This document shows positions 40,969 to 50,193 of a stretch of DNA of 64,000 bases, piece by piece. Within the stretch, counting starts at the first letter, position 1. Each line of letters opens with the position of its first letter. Made by a program: the position numbers and the translations under genes. The DNA lies in contig CAWAQG010000008.1 in the NCBI GenBank assembly GCA_963784135.1, positions 372,001 to 436,000 of the forward strand, in the 5' to 3' direction. A model generated the notes under the pieces. That model was given only the letters and a program-made list of their open reading frames with translations. It ran no database searches and had not been told where the DNA came from. This stretch comes from JADFXI01 sp963784135. GTDB taxonomy: Bacteria > Nitrospirota > Thermodesulfovibrionia > Thermodesulfovibrionales > Dissulfurispiraceae.

Positions 40969-43215
40969 ATGGGAGAAGCAACCAGGGTTTTAAGTCTGTC
41001 GGCTAATGCGGTGACGGTCCTTGAAAAGCGTTATTTAAAAAGAAATGAGGAGGGCAGGGTCATTGAAACTCCGGAGGAACTGTTCCGGAGGGTTGCCCGT
41101 CATGTCGCATCAGCTGATGCCTTGTACGGGAAAGCGGAGACAGATGTAAAATGTGTTGAGGAAGAATTTTATGATCTTGTAACTTCTCTTGATTTTTTTC
41201 CCAATAGCCCTACGCTGATGAATGCCGGCAGGAGATTGGGCCAGCTTTCCGCCTGCTTTGTGCTGCCGGTGGATGATTCCATGGAATCCATATTCGATGC
41301 TGTAAAATATGCCGCTATCATTCATAAATCAGGGGGAGGCACCGGCTTCAGCTTTTCGAAGCTGAGGCCCAAGGGAGATGTAGTCGGCTCGACCAAGGGT
41401 ATATCTTCAGGGCCCATATCTTTTATGACGGTATTCGATAACGCCACGGAAGCGGTAAAGCAGGGTGGGACCAGAAGGGGCGCCAATATGGGTATCCTGC
41501 GAATTGACCACCCCGATATTCTCGACTTCATCACCTGCAAAGATTCCAACAACCGGCTTAACAATTTCAATATCTCTGTGGGACTTACCGAGTCTTTTAT
41601 GAAGGCGGTTGAAGAAGACAAGGAGTATTTACTCCTGAATCCGAGGAGCAGAAAGGCCATCGCCAGCCTTAGGGCAAGGTCGGTATTTGAGACCATAGTC
41701 AAACAGGCCTGGAAAAACGGAGAACCCGGAATTGTCTTCCTGGACAAGATCAACTCATCAAATCCGACCCCTGCCCTGGGAGAAATCGAGTCGACCAATC
41801 CCTGCGGCGAGCAGCCTTTGATGCCTTATGAATCCTGCAACCTCGGTTCTATAAACCTTTCGAAGATGGTGAGAATTAATGACGAAGGGCGGTATGTTGC
41901 CGACTGGTCCAGGCTAAAAGATGCTACCTGGAAGGCCGTGCACTTTCTTGATAATGTTATCGATGTCAACAAGTACCCGCTCCATATGATTGAGGAAATG
42001 ACAAAAGCCAATAGAAAAATCGGCCTCGGTGTCATGGGATGGGCTGATATGCTTATCCAGATGAGAATCCCCTACAATTCAGAAAGGGCCATAAGCCTGG
42101 CAGAAGATGTAATGGGGTTTATCCAGACTGAAGGGAGGCTCGCTTCCGGCGCCCTTGCTGAAGAACGCGGCGTTTTTACCAACCACGAGCACAGTATATA
42201 CCGTGATGAGATGCCTGTAAGGAATGCAACGGTCACCACGATTGCGCCCACCGGCAGCCTTTCGATTCTTGCTTGCTGCACCTCGGGCATAGAGCCGCTC
42301 TTTGCGGTATCGTTCGTCAGAAATGTGATGGAAGGCACTAAACTGATAGAGGTGAACCCTTACTTTGAGAAAGAAGCCAAAGAGAAAGGTTTATGGAGCA
42401 GGGAACTCATGGAAAAGATTGCGGTTACAGGCTCCATCGCAAATTTCAAAGAATTCCCCCAGGAGATGCGGGAGGTGTTTGCCACGGCACACGATATAAC
42501 TCCTGTAGACCATATAAAGATGCAGTCGGCGTTCCAGAAATATGTGGACAATGCGGTATCAAAGACAGTGAACTTCCCTCATTCGGCCACGTCAAAGGAC
42601 GTGGAAGATGTTTACATGCTGGCATATAAGAAGGGATGCAAAGGCGTGACGGTATACCGCGACGGTTCCAGGGAAGAGCAGGTGCTCTCTACGGGAAAAG
42701 GCGAAGAGAAGACGGAGCAAAAGCAGAGGGTCGCGGCAAAAATTACTCCCAAGAAACGGCCCCACGTCATTAAAGGCTGCACAAGGCTGCTTAAGACAGG
42801 GTGCGGCAACCTTTATGTAACGATTAACGAGGATGAGAACGGCAAACCTTTTGAGGTCTTCACCAATATCGGCAAGGCAGGCGGCTGCGCCTCAAGCCAG
42901 GCAGAAGCAATCGGAAGGCTCATCTCCCTTTCCCTGAGATCTAATGTCGAGCCTGAGGAGATTGTGCAGCAATTAAAAGGCATCTCATGCCACCAGCCGT
43001 CATGGAACGAGGGAGGCAAAGTGCTTTCATGTTCCGACGCCATTGCCAAGTCCCTTGAGAGGTACTATCATGCAGCCGGCGGCGGGGACAAGGGTAACGG
43101 CCACTCAGGTGACCATGATGCCATGCTGATCGGCGCGTGCCCTGAATGCGGCGGCGCTGTTGAGCATGAAGGCGGCTGTGCAATATGCCGCAACTGCGGA
43201 TTTACGAAGTGTTAA
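40969..43215 (+). CDS. nrdJ: Adenosylcobalamin-dependent ribonucleotide reductase (class II)
   Basis: Converts ribonucleotides to deoxyribonucleotides using a B12-derived radical, independent of oxygen. The 748-residue protein has the reductase core: FPNSPTLMNAGRRLGQLSAC (first redox Cys), GGGTGFSFSKLRPKGD, GTRRGANMGILRIDHPDI, NPCGEQPLMPYESCNLGSIN with the radical Cys, and the loop motifs APTGSLSILACCTSGIEP. The C-terminus has a Cys-rich zinc-ribbon-type tail (ACPECGGAVEHEG, CAICRNCGF) that can carry the shuttle thiols. A run of seven or more G precedes the ATG as ribosome binding site. No cobalamin riboswitch is recognised upstream. Confidence 0.97.
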   Translation: MGEATRVLSLSANAVTVLEKRYLKRNEEGRVIETPEELFRRVARHVASADALYGKAETDVKCVEEEFYDLVTSLDFFPNSPTLMNAGRRLGQLSACFVLPVDDSMESIFDAVKYAAIIHKSGGGTGFSFSKLRPKGDVVGSTKGISSGPISFMTVFDNATEAVKQGGTRRGANMGILRIDHPDILDFITCKDSNNRLNNFNISVGLTESFMKAVEEDKEYLLLNPRSRKAIASLRARSVFETIVKQAWKNGEPGIVFLDKINSSNPTPALGEIESTNPCGEQPLMPYESCNLGSINLSKMVRINDEGRYVADWSRLKDATWKAVHFLDNVIDVNKYPLHMIEEMTKANRKIGLGVMGWADMLIQMRIPYNSERAISLAEDVMGFIQTEGRLASGALAEERGVFTNHEHSIYRDEMPVRNATVTTIAPTGSLSILACCTSGIEPLFAVSFVRNVMEGTKLIEVNPYFEKEAKEKGLWSRELMEKIAVTGSIANFKEFPQEMREVFATAHDITPVDHIKMQSAFQKYVDNAVSKTVNFPHSATSKDVEDVYMLAYKKGCKGVTVYRDGSREEQVLSTGKGEEKTEQKQRVAAKITPKKRPHVIKGCTRLLKTGCGNLYVTINEDENGKPFEVFTNIGKAGGCASSQAEAIGRLISLSLRSNVEPEEIVQQLKGISCHQPSWNEGGKVLSCSDAIAKSLERYYHAAGGGDKGNGHSGDHDAMLIGACPECGGAVEHEGGCAICRNCGFTKC

Positions 43216-43256
43216 CCGATATCTTTGCCTTATCTTTCTTTACCAAGGAGAGGAAC

Positions 43257-45362
43257 ATGAGAAGATCAGCGTTTTTTGCCCTGGTTGCGATGTTTATTTC
43301 TTTTGCAGTTTCAGCCCCTGCATTTGCGGCCACATATACTATAACAATAACAAACACTGCTGGTACGGGGAGCGGCACGGTAAGCTTATTTGCTTCTTCT
43401 GTTGGAAATGTTCTGTTGGGCAGCTGTACGCCGACGGTTGCCGGTTGCCAGATTGCTCAGGCTACGACGGGAAACGTGCTGCAGGCTGTCCCGGACAGTT
43501 CATCCAGCTTCACAGGCTGGACTAATACTCTTACTCCGGGTGGCGGATGTCCGGCGAAAGGGGCCTGCAACGTGACGATTACGGGCGATTGGACCGTGGA
43601 TGCGAAATTCGATGCTCTCCCCTCTCTCTGCACCTATGGGATTTCTCCCACGAGTCAGGCATACAGCAGTGCCGGCGGAGCAAATAGCATAAACGTTGCA
43701 GCCGCCAACTCAGGATGCACGGCTGGTTCATGGACAGCTGTTTCCAATGTCCCGTGGATCACCGTCACTTCAGGCAATACAGGGTCCGGCAACGGCGCAG
43801 CGAATTATTCGATTGCCGCAAACACCGGCGCCGCTTCGCGCACCGGAACAATCACAGTTGCCGGGCAAACCTTTACTGTAACGCAGTCTGCCAACAGCGG
43901 CAGGCTGATAACACTCAGTGCCGACGCTCTCAATTTCGGGACTGTGAGCACGGCAGTTCCCTGCCCCATGAAGCTGACAATTTCGAATGCCGGAGGCAGC
44001 CCCCTGGTCGTAAATTCGGTGACCATCTCCGGAACTAATGCAGGCGACTTCAGCGAACTGCATGAATGTTCCACTATTCCGGCTGGAGGTTCCTGTCCTG
44101 ATACCGTCCTTTTCTCACCTTCATCTGCGGGTGCAAAAAACGCGACCCTGGCCGTGAATTCCACGGACCCTGTATTTCCGGCGTATGATGTGGCACTGAC
44201 CGGCACTGCCTCCGCCACGGCGGCGGCCAATATTTCGTTGGACAAAACCTCGATTAACTATCCATACGTAGATATCGAAATCGGTGACACCTCTTATATT
44301 ACCGTCAGTAATACAGGGACCGGCAGTCTGATCATCGGTTCGGTTGACATAGAGGGTAGGGACGCGACGGAATATACCGTGACCAATACTTGTCCCATGG
44401 TTGCGGCAGGGGCCAACTGCACGCTGCAGCTGAATTCGTCTTACACCTCAACTGCAGCAAAGCAGGCGTCTCTTGTCATCAGTTCCAATGCTGCAGGCAT
44501 TCCAAAAGTCGAAGTGCCGATCAGCGCCGGTATGGGCTCCTGCGATATCTCCACCATATCGTTCACGCCGGCATCGCAGACAGTCTCTTATGCAGGGACA
44601 ACGGGCACGCTCGCTGTTAACGCTTCCCCCTCCTGCTGGTGGCGGCCGCTGAGCAACGCCTCATGGATAACCATTACGTCTGAGAAGGGATGGACGACCG
44701 GCAACGGGACTGTTGGATACAGCCTGAGCGCCAATGAGAACGATACCAACATGTTGGGGAACATGACCGTTGCGGGCAAGCATTTTTCAGTTGTCCAGTA
44801 TGGTTCTTCGGGCAACTCTATCTTTAATGACAACACCGATACCTTTGCCTCCGATTATATCAACGCCCTCGCTGCAAGCGGCATTACAACAGGATGCGGC
44901 AACAATGATTTCTGCCCCGATGACAGCGTAACAAGGGAACAGGTGGCGGCCTTTATTGTCAGGGCGCTTGAAGGAGAGCCACCCGCCGCTTACTGCTCTG
45001 CCGGCCCTCCTTTCAGTGATGTCGCCTCCGACAGCACGTGGTGCAAATATATCAAACGGCTCTACGAACTGGGGATTACAACCGGATGCGGGAGCGGCAA
45101 TTTCTGCCCTGGCACAACTGTGAACAGGGACGCGATGGCGGTGCTGCTGGTGCGGGCGCTTGTGGGGGACAACTTCTCCTATGGCACAACCCCTTATTTC
45201 AACGACGTGTCCGGCGACTATTGGGCGTTCAAATACATACAGAAGCTCAAGGAGTTCGGCATCACCGTCGGCTGCGGTAACAATAATTACTGTCCTGTCG
45301 AGGTCGTTACAAGGGAATACATGGCTATATTTCTCGACAGGGCTTTCCTGGGAATGCAGTAG
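43257..45362 (+). CDS. Exported surface protein with BACON, Ig-like and SLH domains
   Basis: A 701-residue secreted protein. A signal peptide covers about residues 1-23 (ends APAFA). Then a repeat-like segment with GTVSLFASSVGN, a BACON-type domain (SWTAVSNVPWITVTSGNTGS), two ASPM-SPD-2-Hydin/choice-of-anchor-D type domains (LNFGTVSTAV; ISLDKTSINYPYVDIEIGD), a second BACON domain (WWRPLSNASWITITSEKGWT) and three SLH-like repeats at the C-terminus. Each SLH repeat carries a cysteine pair in a GCGNNDFCPDD-type loop (three copies), which is unusual. It probably anchors to or forms part of the cell envelope. Start follows AAGGAGAGG. Confidence 0.85.
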   Translation: MRRSAFFALVAMFISFAVSAPAFAATYTITITNTAGTGSGTVSLFASSVGNVLLGSCTPTVAGCQIAQATTGNVLQAVPDSSSSFTGWTNTLTPGGGCPAKGACNVTITGDWTVDAKFDALPSLCTYGISPTSQAYSSAGGANSINVAAANSGCTAGSWTAVSNVPWITVTSGNTGSGNGAANYSIAANTGAASRTGTITVAGQTFTVTQSANSGRLITLSADALNFGTVSTAVPCPMKLTISNAGGSPLVVNSVTISGTNAGDFSELHECSTIPAGGSCPDTVLFSPSSAGAKNATLAVNSTDPVFPAYDVALTGTASATAAANISLDKTSINYPYVDIEIGDTSYITVSNTGTGSLIIGSVDIEGRDATEYTVTNTCPMVAAGANCTLQLNSSYTSTAAKQASLVISSNAAGIPKVEVPISAGMGSCDISTISFTPASQTVSYAGTTGTLAVNASPSCWWRPLSNASWITITSEKGWTTGNGTVGYSLSANENDTNMLGNMTVAGKHFSVVQYGSSGNSIFNDNTDTFASDYINALAASGITTGCGNNDFCPDDSVTREQVAAFIVRALEGEPPAAYCSAGPPFSDVASDSTWCKYIKRLYELGITTGCGSGNFCPGTTVNRDAMAVLLVRALVGDNFSYGTTPYFNDVSGDYWAFKYIQKLKEFGITVGCGNNNYCPVEVVTREYMAIFLDRAFLGMQ

Positions 45363-45377
45363 TGATCAGGGGAGAGA

Positions 45378-45815
45378 ATGAGACCTGATTGGGACGATTA
45401 CTTCCTGGAGATCGCAAAGGTAGTGGCGTCCCGCTCCACCTGTTTGCGGAGACGCTATGGCGCTGTAATTGCCAAGGACAATGTTATTGTCAGCACCGGT
45501 TATAACGGCGCGCCGCGCGGCTCTCTAAACTGTATTGACAAGGGCACCTGCAGAAGGAAAGAACTCAATGTCCCTGCCGGTGAAAGGTATGAGTTGTGCG
45601 AGGCGGTCCATGCAGAGCAGAACGCTATTGTCAACGGTGCTCCTGAGAGAATGAAGGACGCAACTATTTATGTCGCAGGCCTTGAAGAAGACAACACCTT
45701 TGCCGATGGCAAGCCGTGTCTGTTATGCAGAAGAATGATACAGAACGCCATGATAAAACATGTCGTTTATCTCAAAAAAGACGGCAAGATTGAGATAGTC
45801 CCTTCAGTCCCCTGA
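45378..45815 (+). CDS. Deoxycytidylate deaminase
   Basis: Zinc-dependent deaminase converting dCMP to dUMP for thymidylate synthesis (ComEB-like). The 145-residue protein has MRPDWDDYFLEIAKVVASRS, YGAVIAKDNVIVSTGYNGAP, the active-site HAE in CEAVHAEQNAIV, and the zinc-binding PCLLCRRMIQNA. Start at 45378 follows GGGGAGAG. It stands 15 bases after the surface-protein gene, near nrdJ, which is functionally related (deoxynucleotide supply). Confidence 0.95.
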   Translation: MRPDWDDYFLEIAKVVASRSTCLRRRYGAVIAKDNVIVSTGYNGAPRGSLNCIDKGTCRRKELNVPAGERYELCEAVHAEQNAIVNGAPERMKDATIYVAGLEEDNTFADGKPCLLCRRMIQNAMIKHVVYLKKDGKIEIVPSVP

Positions 45816-45924
45816 CCCCGCAATAGTCATCGGTTATCGCCGCAATATGAACTTGGTGATGAGCTGTTTGCCCGGCCCTGAACTTTGATTTCTTTCAGGC
45901 ACTGGTGTCATAATATCCTTTATG

Positions 45925-45999
45925 TAACAGGCGCTGGGTAAAGGGAGAAGAATTTTTTTACCTATAGCCCATAGCCTATTGCTTATAACATGTATTTTA
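45925..45999. repeat. 7-bp repeat array upstream of the type II secretion operon
   Basis: The right arm (45960-45999) contains CCTATAGCCCATAGCCTATT units and ends ACATGTATTTTAC; the left arm is degenerate (AACAGGCGCTGGGTAAAGGG). It ends just before the RBS of gspG. Otherwise 45816-46012 has no gene. Confidence 0.65.
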
Positions 46000-46012
46000 C
46001 AGAGGTGTGACG

Positions 46013-46417
46013 ATGAAGAAAAGGATGAATGGCGAGAAAGGTTTTACCCTTATCGAGATATTAATTGTGGTCATGATTATAGGCTTGATAGCCTCCCTTG
46101 TGGCGCCCAACCTCCTCGGCAAGTTCGAAAGGTCAAAGGAGGAAATTTCTAAGGCCCAGGTCGAGATGCTTTCCTCCGGCGTTCAGTCGTTTATGCTCGA
46201 TATGAGCAGGTGCCCGAATGATTTATCAGAACTGCTCAAACCGAGCGACGCAAACGATTCAAAATGGCGGGGCCCGTACCTTTCCAAGCAGGAAGTCCCC
46301 AAGGATGCGTGGGGGAGGGATTACCAGTACAAGTGTCCCGGCGAGCATGGCCCTTTCGATCTTTATTCCCTCGGCGCCAGCGGGAAGCTTGATGATAAGA
46401 TCATAAAGAACTGGTAG
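46013..46417 (+). CDS. gspG: Type II secretion major pseudopilin GspG
   Basis: A 134-residue pseudopilin. Leader MKKRMNGEKG is followed by the cleavage site G|FTLIEILIVVMIIGLIASLV, with Glu5 of the mature protein. The C-terminal part has the GspG disulfide/calcium-type pattern MSRCPNDLSELLK, GPYLSKQEVPKDAWGRDYQY and GPFDLYSLGASGK. I start at the ATG 46013 rather than the GTG two codons upstream. It is the first gene of the operon G-E-F-H-I-J-K-L-M-C-D, which runs on without gaps to 56312. Confidence 0.95.
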   Translation: MKKRMNGEKGFTLIEILIVVMIIGLIASLVAPNLLGKFERSKEEISKAQVEMLSSGVQSFMLDMSRCPNDLSELLKPSDANDSKWRGPYLSKQEVPKDAWGRDYQYKCPGEHGPFDLYSLGASGKLDDKIIKNW

Positions 46418-46419
46418 AG

Positions 46420-48102
46420 ATGTTACTTGGCGAGCACCTCACATCGCTTTTCAGTGTAAAGCAGGAAGACATAGAAAGGGCTTTGTCAGTCCAGAAAAAG
46501 GTGGGCGGCTACCTTGGACAGATACTCATCCAGCAGGGCGTCATTACAGAGACACAGCTTGTCAACGCTTTATCAGAGCAGCTCGGCATACCGGTTTTTG
46601 ATATTGACGCTCATCCCGCCGGACGGGAAAACATTGCTGCCGCCCTCGGCCAGGAACTGGACCTTGATTTCATCGTGCAGAACAATTTTATCCCCGTTGA
46701 CTTCGACCGAGAAAAGGGCATTCTCACTTTTGTCACAAACGATCCGCTGAATAATTCTGTTGAGGAGTACGTGATCAGGAATACAGCTTATTCCCTCACT
46801 GTCCTTCTCGCCACCGAGCAGACGATCAAGGAATTATCACGCTCCTATGCCGGAGAGAAGGAGGACAACTTTGTCTCCCTCAATGTGGATGACACTCCGG
46901 AAAGGCTGAAGGAAATGGCCTTTGAGGCCCCTGTCATCAAGTTCCTCAACAACCTCATGAGCCGGGCCGTTGAACTGCGGGCTACGGATATCCATATCGA
47001 GCCGGTGGGAAATTCCTACCGGATACGTTTCAGGATCGACGGCATACTCCATGACATCGAGACGCTTGAAGAGGCCTTTTACCTGGCAACTGTGTCGAGG
47101 ATAAAGCTGCTTTCGACGCTCGACATTGCTGAGAAAAGACTGCCCCAGGACGGGAAATTCAGCACCAAGATCGCTTCTGTCTTCCTCGACATCAGGGTGT
47201 CCACCATCCCCATGGTGAAAGGGGAAAGCGTTGTCATGAGGCTTCTCTACAGGGAGCGTCTTACCTTCGATATCATGAAGCTCGGCATGGAAGCCGACCA
47301 CGCTAAGACCATCATCAATCTTATATCAAGGCCGTATGGAATTCTCCTGGTGACCGGCCCGACCGGCTCAGGAAAGACCACTTCCCTTTATTCGATGCTG
47401 ACGCGCCTGAACAACACCGACAGGAAAATTATAACAGTGGAAGACCCGGTGGAGTACCAGATCGAGGGTATCAACCAGATACAGGTCAAGAGCGATATCG
47501 GCCTGACCTTTGCTTCCTCTCTGCGCTCCATCCTCAGGCACGACCCTGATGTCATCATGGTAGGAGAGATCAGGGACAGGGAGACAGCGGAGATATCCAT
47601 TCATTCCGCGCTGACCGGCCATCTGGTGCTGTCCACGCTCCATACCAACGATTCTCCGAGCAGCCTTTTCAGGATGATGGAGATGGGGCTTGAGGATTAT
47701 CTCCTTAACGCCGCAGTTATCGGGGTGATTGCACAGCGTATTATCAGGAAGATCTGTTCCCGTTGCAGCGAGGCGCATTCCGTATCGGACGATGTCATAA
47801 AGGAATTCCGCCTGCGTGAGATCCACGACACCCACCGTCATTTGCTGGATGGGGAGCTGGTTTTTAAAAAGGGCAAGGGGTGTCCCGCATGCGCAGGGAC
47901 CGGGTACAAAGGGCGGATGTCAATTTTTGAGTGCTTCGATTATACCGATGACCTCAAGGAGATATTCCTGAAAAATCACTCCCTTGAAGCGATGCGTACC
48001 GCGCTGAGGGAAGGATACGCCTTCAGGACACTCCGTGAGGACGGCATGCTGAAGGTGATGAGGGGAGTGACCACCATAGAAGAGATACTGAGGGTCAGTT
48101 AA
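46420..48102 (+). CDS. gspE: Type II secretion ATPase GspE
   Basis: Cytoplasmic hexameric ATPase that powers pseudopilus assembly. The 560-residue protein starts with an MshEN/N1-type domain (about residues 1-140), then the central domain with IHIEPVGNSYRIRFRIDG, Walker A GPTGSGKTTS, Asp box VEDPVEYQIEG, Walker B DPDVIMVGEIRDRETAE and the His box LTGHLVLSTLHTND. The C-terminal tetracysteine zinc motif is present (CSRC and CPAC). Starts two bases after the gspG stop; stop overlaps gspF by TAATG. Confidence 0.97.
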   Translation: MLLGEHLTSLFSVKQEDIERALSVQKKVGGYLGQILIQQGVITETQLVNALSEQLGIPVFDIDAHPAGRENIAAALGQELDLDFIVQNNFIPVDFDREKGILTFVTNDPLNNSVEEYVIRNTAYSLTVLLATEQTIKELSRSYAGEKEDNFVSLNVDDTPERLKEMAFEAPVIKFLNNLMSRAVELRATDIHIEPVGNSYRIRFRIDGILHDIETLEEAFYLATVSRIKLLSTLDIAEKRLPQDGKFSTKIASVFLDIRVSTIPMVKGESVVMRLLYRERLTFDIMKLGMEADHAKTIINLISRPYGILLVTGPTGSGKTTSLYSMLTRLNNTDRKIITVEDPVEYQIEGINQIQVKSDIGLTFASSLRSILRHDPDVIMVGEIRDRETAEISIHSALTGHLVLSTLHTNDSPSSLFRMMEMGLEDYLLNAAVIGVIAQRIIRKICSRCSEAHSVSDDVIKEFRLREIHDTHRHLLDGELVFKKGKGCPACAGTGYKGRMSIFECFDYTDDLKEIFLKNHSLEAMRTALREGYAFRTLREDGMLKVMRGVTTIEEILRVS

Positions 48103-49301
48103 TGGATTTTGAATACAGGTGTCTGGACCCGGCTGGAAGGAACAGCACAGGGACAATAACAGCCGAAGGCATCGCCGAGGCCCGCTCCCTTCTCAAGGAA
48201 AGGTCTCTCACCGTCGTTGAGATGAAGGCCAGGACAGTCAGCCCTGTGCGAAAGTTCAAGTTCGGGAAAAAGGTCAAGGACGCCGACCTGTACAATATGT
48301 TCCGTGAATTGAGCATCCTCCTCAAGTCCGGGATCAAGATAGACAGGGCGCTGGAAGTCCTTGGAGCTTCCCTCTCCTCGGCGCCGTTGAAGGAATCCAT
48401 TTCCTCCATCCTGAAAAATATCAAGGCCGGCAAAACCATTGCCCAGGCTTTTTCAGATACCGGCCGCTTCAATCTGCTGACCACGACCATGATCCATGCC
48501 GGAGAGAGCGTGGGAGACATCAGGTCCGCTTTTGAGAACATTGCCGAATACCAGCGGTTCCATATCCAGTTTAAGGGTGAGATAAAAAACGCCCTCACCT
48601 ATCCGACCTTTCTTATAGGCGCGAGCTTCTTCACCATTTTAGTTATTTTCAAATTCATTATACCGCGCTTCTTCAGTATCTTCGGAAAGAATGAGGTGAC
48701 CCTTCCTTTGGCTGCAAAAGTCCTGTACACCATAGGCAATTTCCTCAACCTTACGAATATCTATTTTCTTGCGACAGCGGTGGTTTTGGTTTTTGTCCTG
48801 ATGAAAATGGTCAATGCCCGGAAGGCGCTTTCAAAGGCATATTCATACCTCATTTATATCCCGGTAATAGGCACTCTGATCCTCTACCTCGAATTGTCCC
48901 GCTTCTCCTACTCCATGTATTCCATGCTCAACAGCGGCATCGCCTTCATCGATGCATTGCGGCTCTCTACAGGGATTATCATGGACAAGCGCATACGGGA
49001 GTCCATCGAGCCGACTATCAACCAGATCAAAGAGGGGAAAGGCATCGCGGATGTTTTTTCCCGCATACGGCTTCTGCCTGATCTTGTGCCCAATATGCTC
49101 CGGGTTGGGGAAGAGAGCGGCAACCTTAAGGAGATATTTTTTGAGATCCATAATGTCTTTGACGAGCGGTTCAGAAATACGACCAAAAGGGCGCTGGCGC
49201 TCGTGGAGCCGGTGGTCATTACCATTACCGGCATCATCGTGGGCTTTATCGTAATCTCGCTCATCCTCACGGTCATGAGTGTCGGCAATATAAAATTGTG
49301 A
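48102..49301 (+). CDS. gspF: Type II secretion inner-membrane protein GspF
   Basis: A 399-residue platform protein of the assembly ATPase. Two homologous T2SSF domains are visible: ELSILLKSGIKIDRALEVLG with MIHAGESVGDIRSAFENIAE in the first, YSMYSMLNSGIAFIDALRLS with MLRVGEESGNLKEIFFEIHN in the second. Three transmembrane helices lie at about residues 165-190, 220-240 and 370-395. The start overlaps the gspE stop and the end overlaps the next pseudopilin gene. Confidence 0.96.
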   Translation: MDFEYRCLDPAGRNSTGTITAEGIAEARSLLKERSLTVVEMKARTVSPVRKFKFGKKVKDADLYNMFRELSILLKSGIKIDRALEVLGASLSSAPLKESISSILKNIKAGKTIAQAFSDTGRFNLLTTTMIHAGESVGDIRSAFENIAEYQRFHIQFKGEIKNALTYPTFLIGASFFTILVIFKFIIPRFFSIFGKNEVTLPLAAKVLYTIGNFLNLTNIYFLATAVVLVFVLMKMVNARKALSKAYSYLIYIPVIGTLILYLELSRFSYSMYSMLNSGIAFIDALRLSTGIIMDKRIRESIEPTINQIKEGKGIADVFSRIRLLPDLVPNMLRVGEESGNLKEIFFEIHNVFDERFRNTTKRALALVEPVVITITGIIVGFIVISLILTVMSVGNIKL

Positions 49302-49726
49302 AAAGACAGGCAATGGGCAATAGGCGATGGGCAAAAGATAAAGGTTTTACCCTCATAGAACTCCTTATCGTCATCACCATCATAGGTATGATGTTCTCTG
49401 TCGCCCTGCCCATTTCCTATTCCATGTACGAGCGTTACCAGGCTTCCCTGGAGGCGGAAAAAATCCTGACCCTTGTCTCTTCCCTGCGGCTCGATGCTTT
49501 CATGTCCGGCCAGGAGAGACTCCTTGAGGCAAAGGACGGCAAGATGTTCGTTAATGGCTCCGAAGCGGGTGAGTTCAAGGACATCTTCATACAGATAGAT
49601 CAGCCCATCAATTTCTATAAGACAGGCATGACCTCGGGGGGCGAAATTAAGATATATGCCGGCAATAACACCTTTGTCGTCGAGGTGCAGGCCCCCATGG
49701 GCAGCATAACAATGAAAACAGCATGA
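49298..49726 (+). CDS. gspH: Minor pseudopilin (GspH-like) with repeat-encoded leader
   Basis: A 142-residue pseudopilin. The GTG start overlaps the gspF stop; an internal ATG at 49313 is also possible. Cleavage site G|FTLIELLIVITIIGMMF, then a short globular domain. The leader (MKRQAMGNRRWAKDKG) is encoded by a 7-bp repeat tract, AGGCAAT GGGCAAT AGGCGAT GGGCAAA, so this tract supplies coding sequence. The operon position after gspF indicates GspH. Confidence 0.82.
   Translation: MKRQAMGNRRWAKDKGFTLIELLIVITIIGMMFSVALPISYSMYERYQASLEAEKILTLVSSLRLDAFMSGQERLLEAKDGKMFVNGSEAGEFKDIFIQIDQPINFYKTGMTSGGEIKIYAGNNTFVVEVQAPMGSITMKTA
49305..49336 (+). repeat. 7-bp repeat tract in the gspH leader region
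   Basis: Units AGGCAAT, GGGCAAT, AGGCGAT, GGGCAAA in tandem after AAAAGAC. Translated as part of the prepilin leader. Confidence 0.85.
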
Positions 49727-49730
49727 AGAA

Positions 49731-49780
49731 AGGTCATTGGCGATAGGCAATGGGCAATAGGCAATGGGCAATAGGCAACA
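49731..49780 (+). repeat. 7-bp repeat tract across the gspI start
   Basis: Tandem units CGATAGGCAATGGGCAATAG continuing GCAATGGGCAATAGGCAAC. The gspI start codon (ATG at 49750) is itself part of a unit (CAATGGG). Confidence 0.88.
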
Positions 49781-50193
49781 AAAATGGCTTCCTGATCCTC
49801 GAGGTCATGATCGCCAGCCTGATACTGACGGCCAGTGTCGCGGCTACCATGTATCTTTTCAGGATGGGCTTTCAGTATCTCGAACAGGCCAACGACTCCA
49901 ATGTCATCTCGGCAAAACTCCCCCAGGCCGTGAACATTTTGAAGGCAGTTGACCTGGGAGTCACCAAGAGCGGGACCGAACACATGGGCGACGACGTCAT
50001 TATGCAGTGGGAGTCAAAGCTCCTGCAGACGGTACGGCCTGTCTTCTATACTTCAGAAGGCAATATCCAGTCGCCCTATGAACTATATCTTTATAAGGTG
50101 AAACTGTCGCTCGTTTATAAAAAGCTGAGCAGGGAGTACGAGATCAATGTCTTCAGAAGCGTCATGTCAAAGACGGCTGCGAATGAGATATAA
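49750..50193 (+). CDS. gspI: Minor pseudopilin (GspI-like) with repeat-encoded leader
   Basis: A 147-residue pseudopilin. The leader MGNRQWAIGNKNG ends at the cleavage site G|FLILEVMIASLILTASVAAT, with Glu5. The leader and start codon are made of 7-bp repeat units; there is no recognisable ribosome binding site other than within the repeat. The mature domain contains YLEQANDSNVISAKLPQAVN. Order after the GspH-like gene and before the GspJ-like gene supports GspI. Confidence 0.8.
   Translation: MGNRQWAIGNKNGFLILEVMIASLILTASVAATMYLFRMGFQYLEQANDSNVISAKLPQAVNILKAVDLGVTKSGTEHMGDDVIMQWESKLLQTVRPVFYTSEGNIQSPYELYLYKVKLSLVYKKLSREYEINVFRSVMSKTAANEI

Noticed and set aside
48843..49771. Long minus-strand frames across gspF-gspH-gspI with repeated MPIAYCPLPI peptides
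   Set aside because: These peptides are the reverse reading of the 7-bp repeats, opposite clear secretion genes.
49305..49780. 7-bp repeat tracts considered as a CRISPR array
   Set aside because: Units are 7 bases without unique spacers and no cas genes are present. They are tandem iterons.
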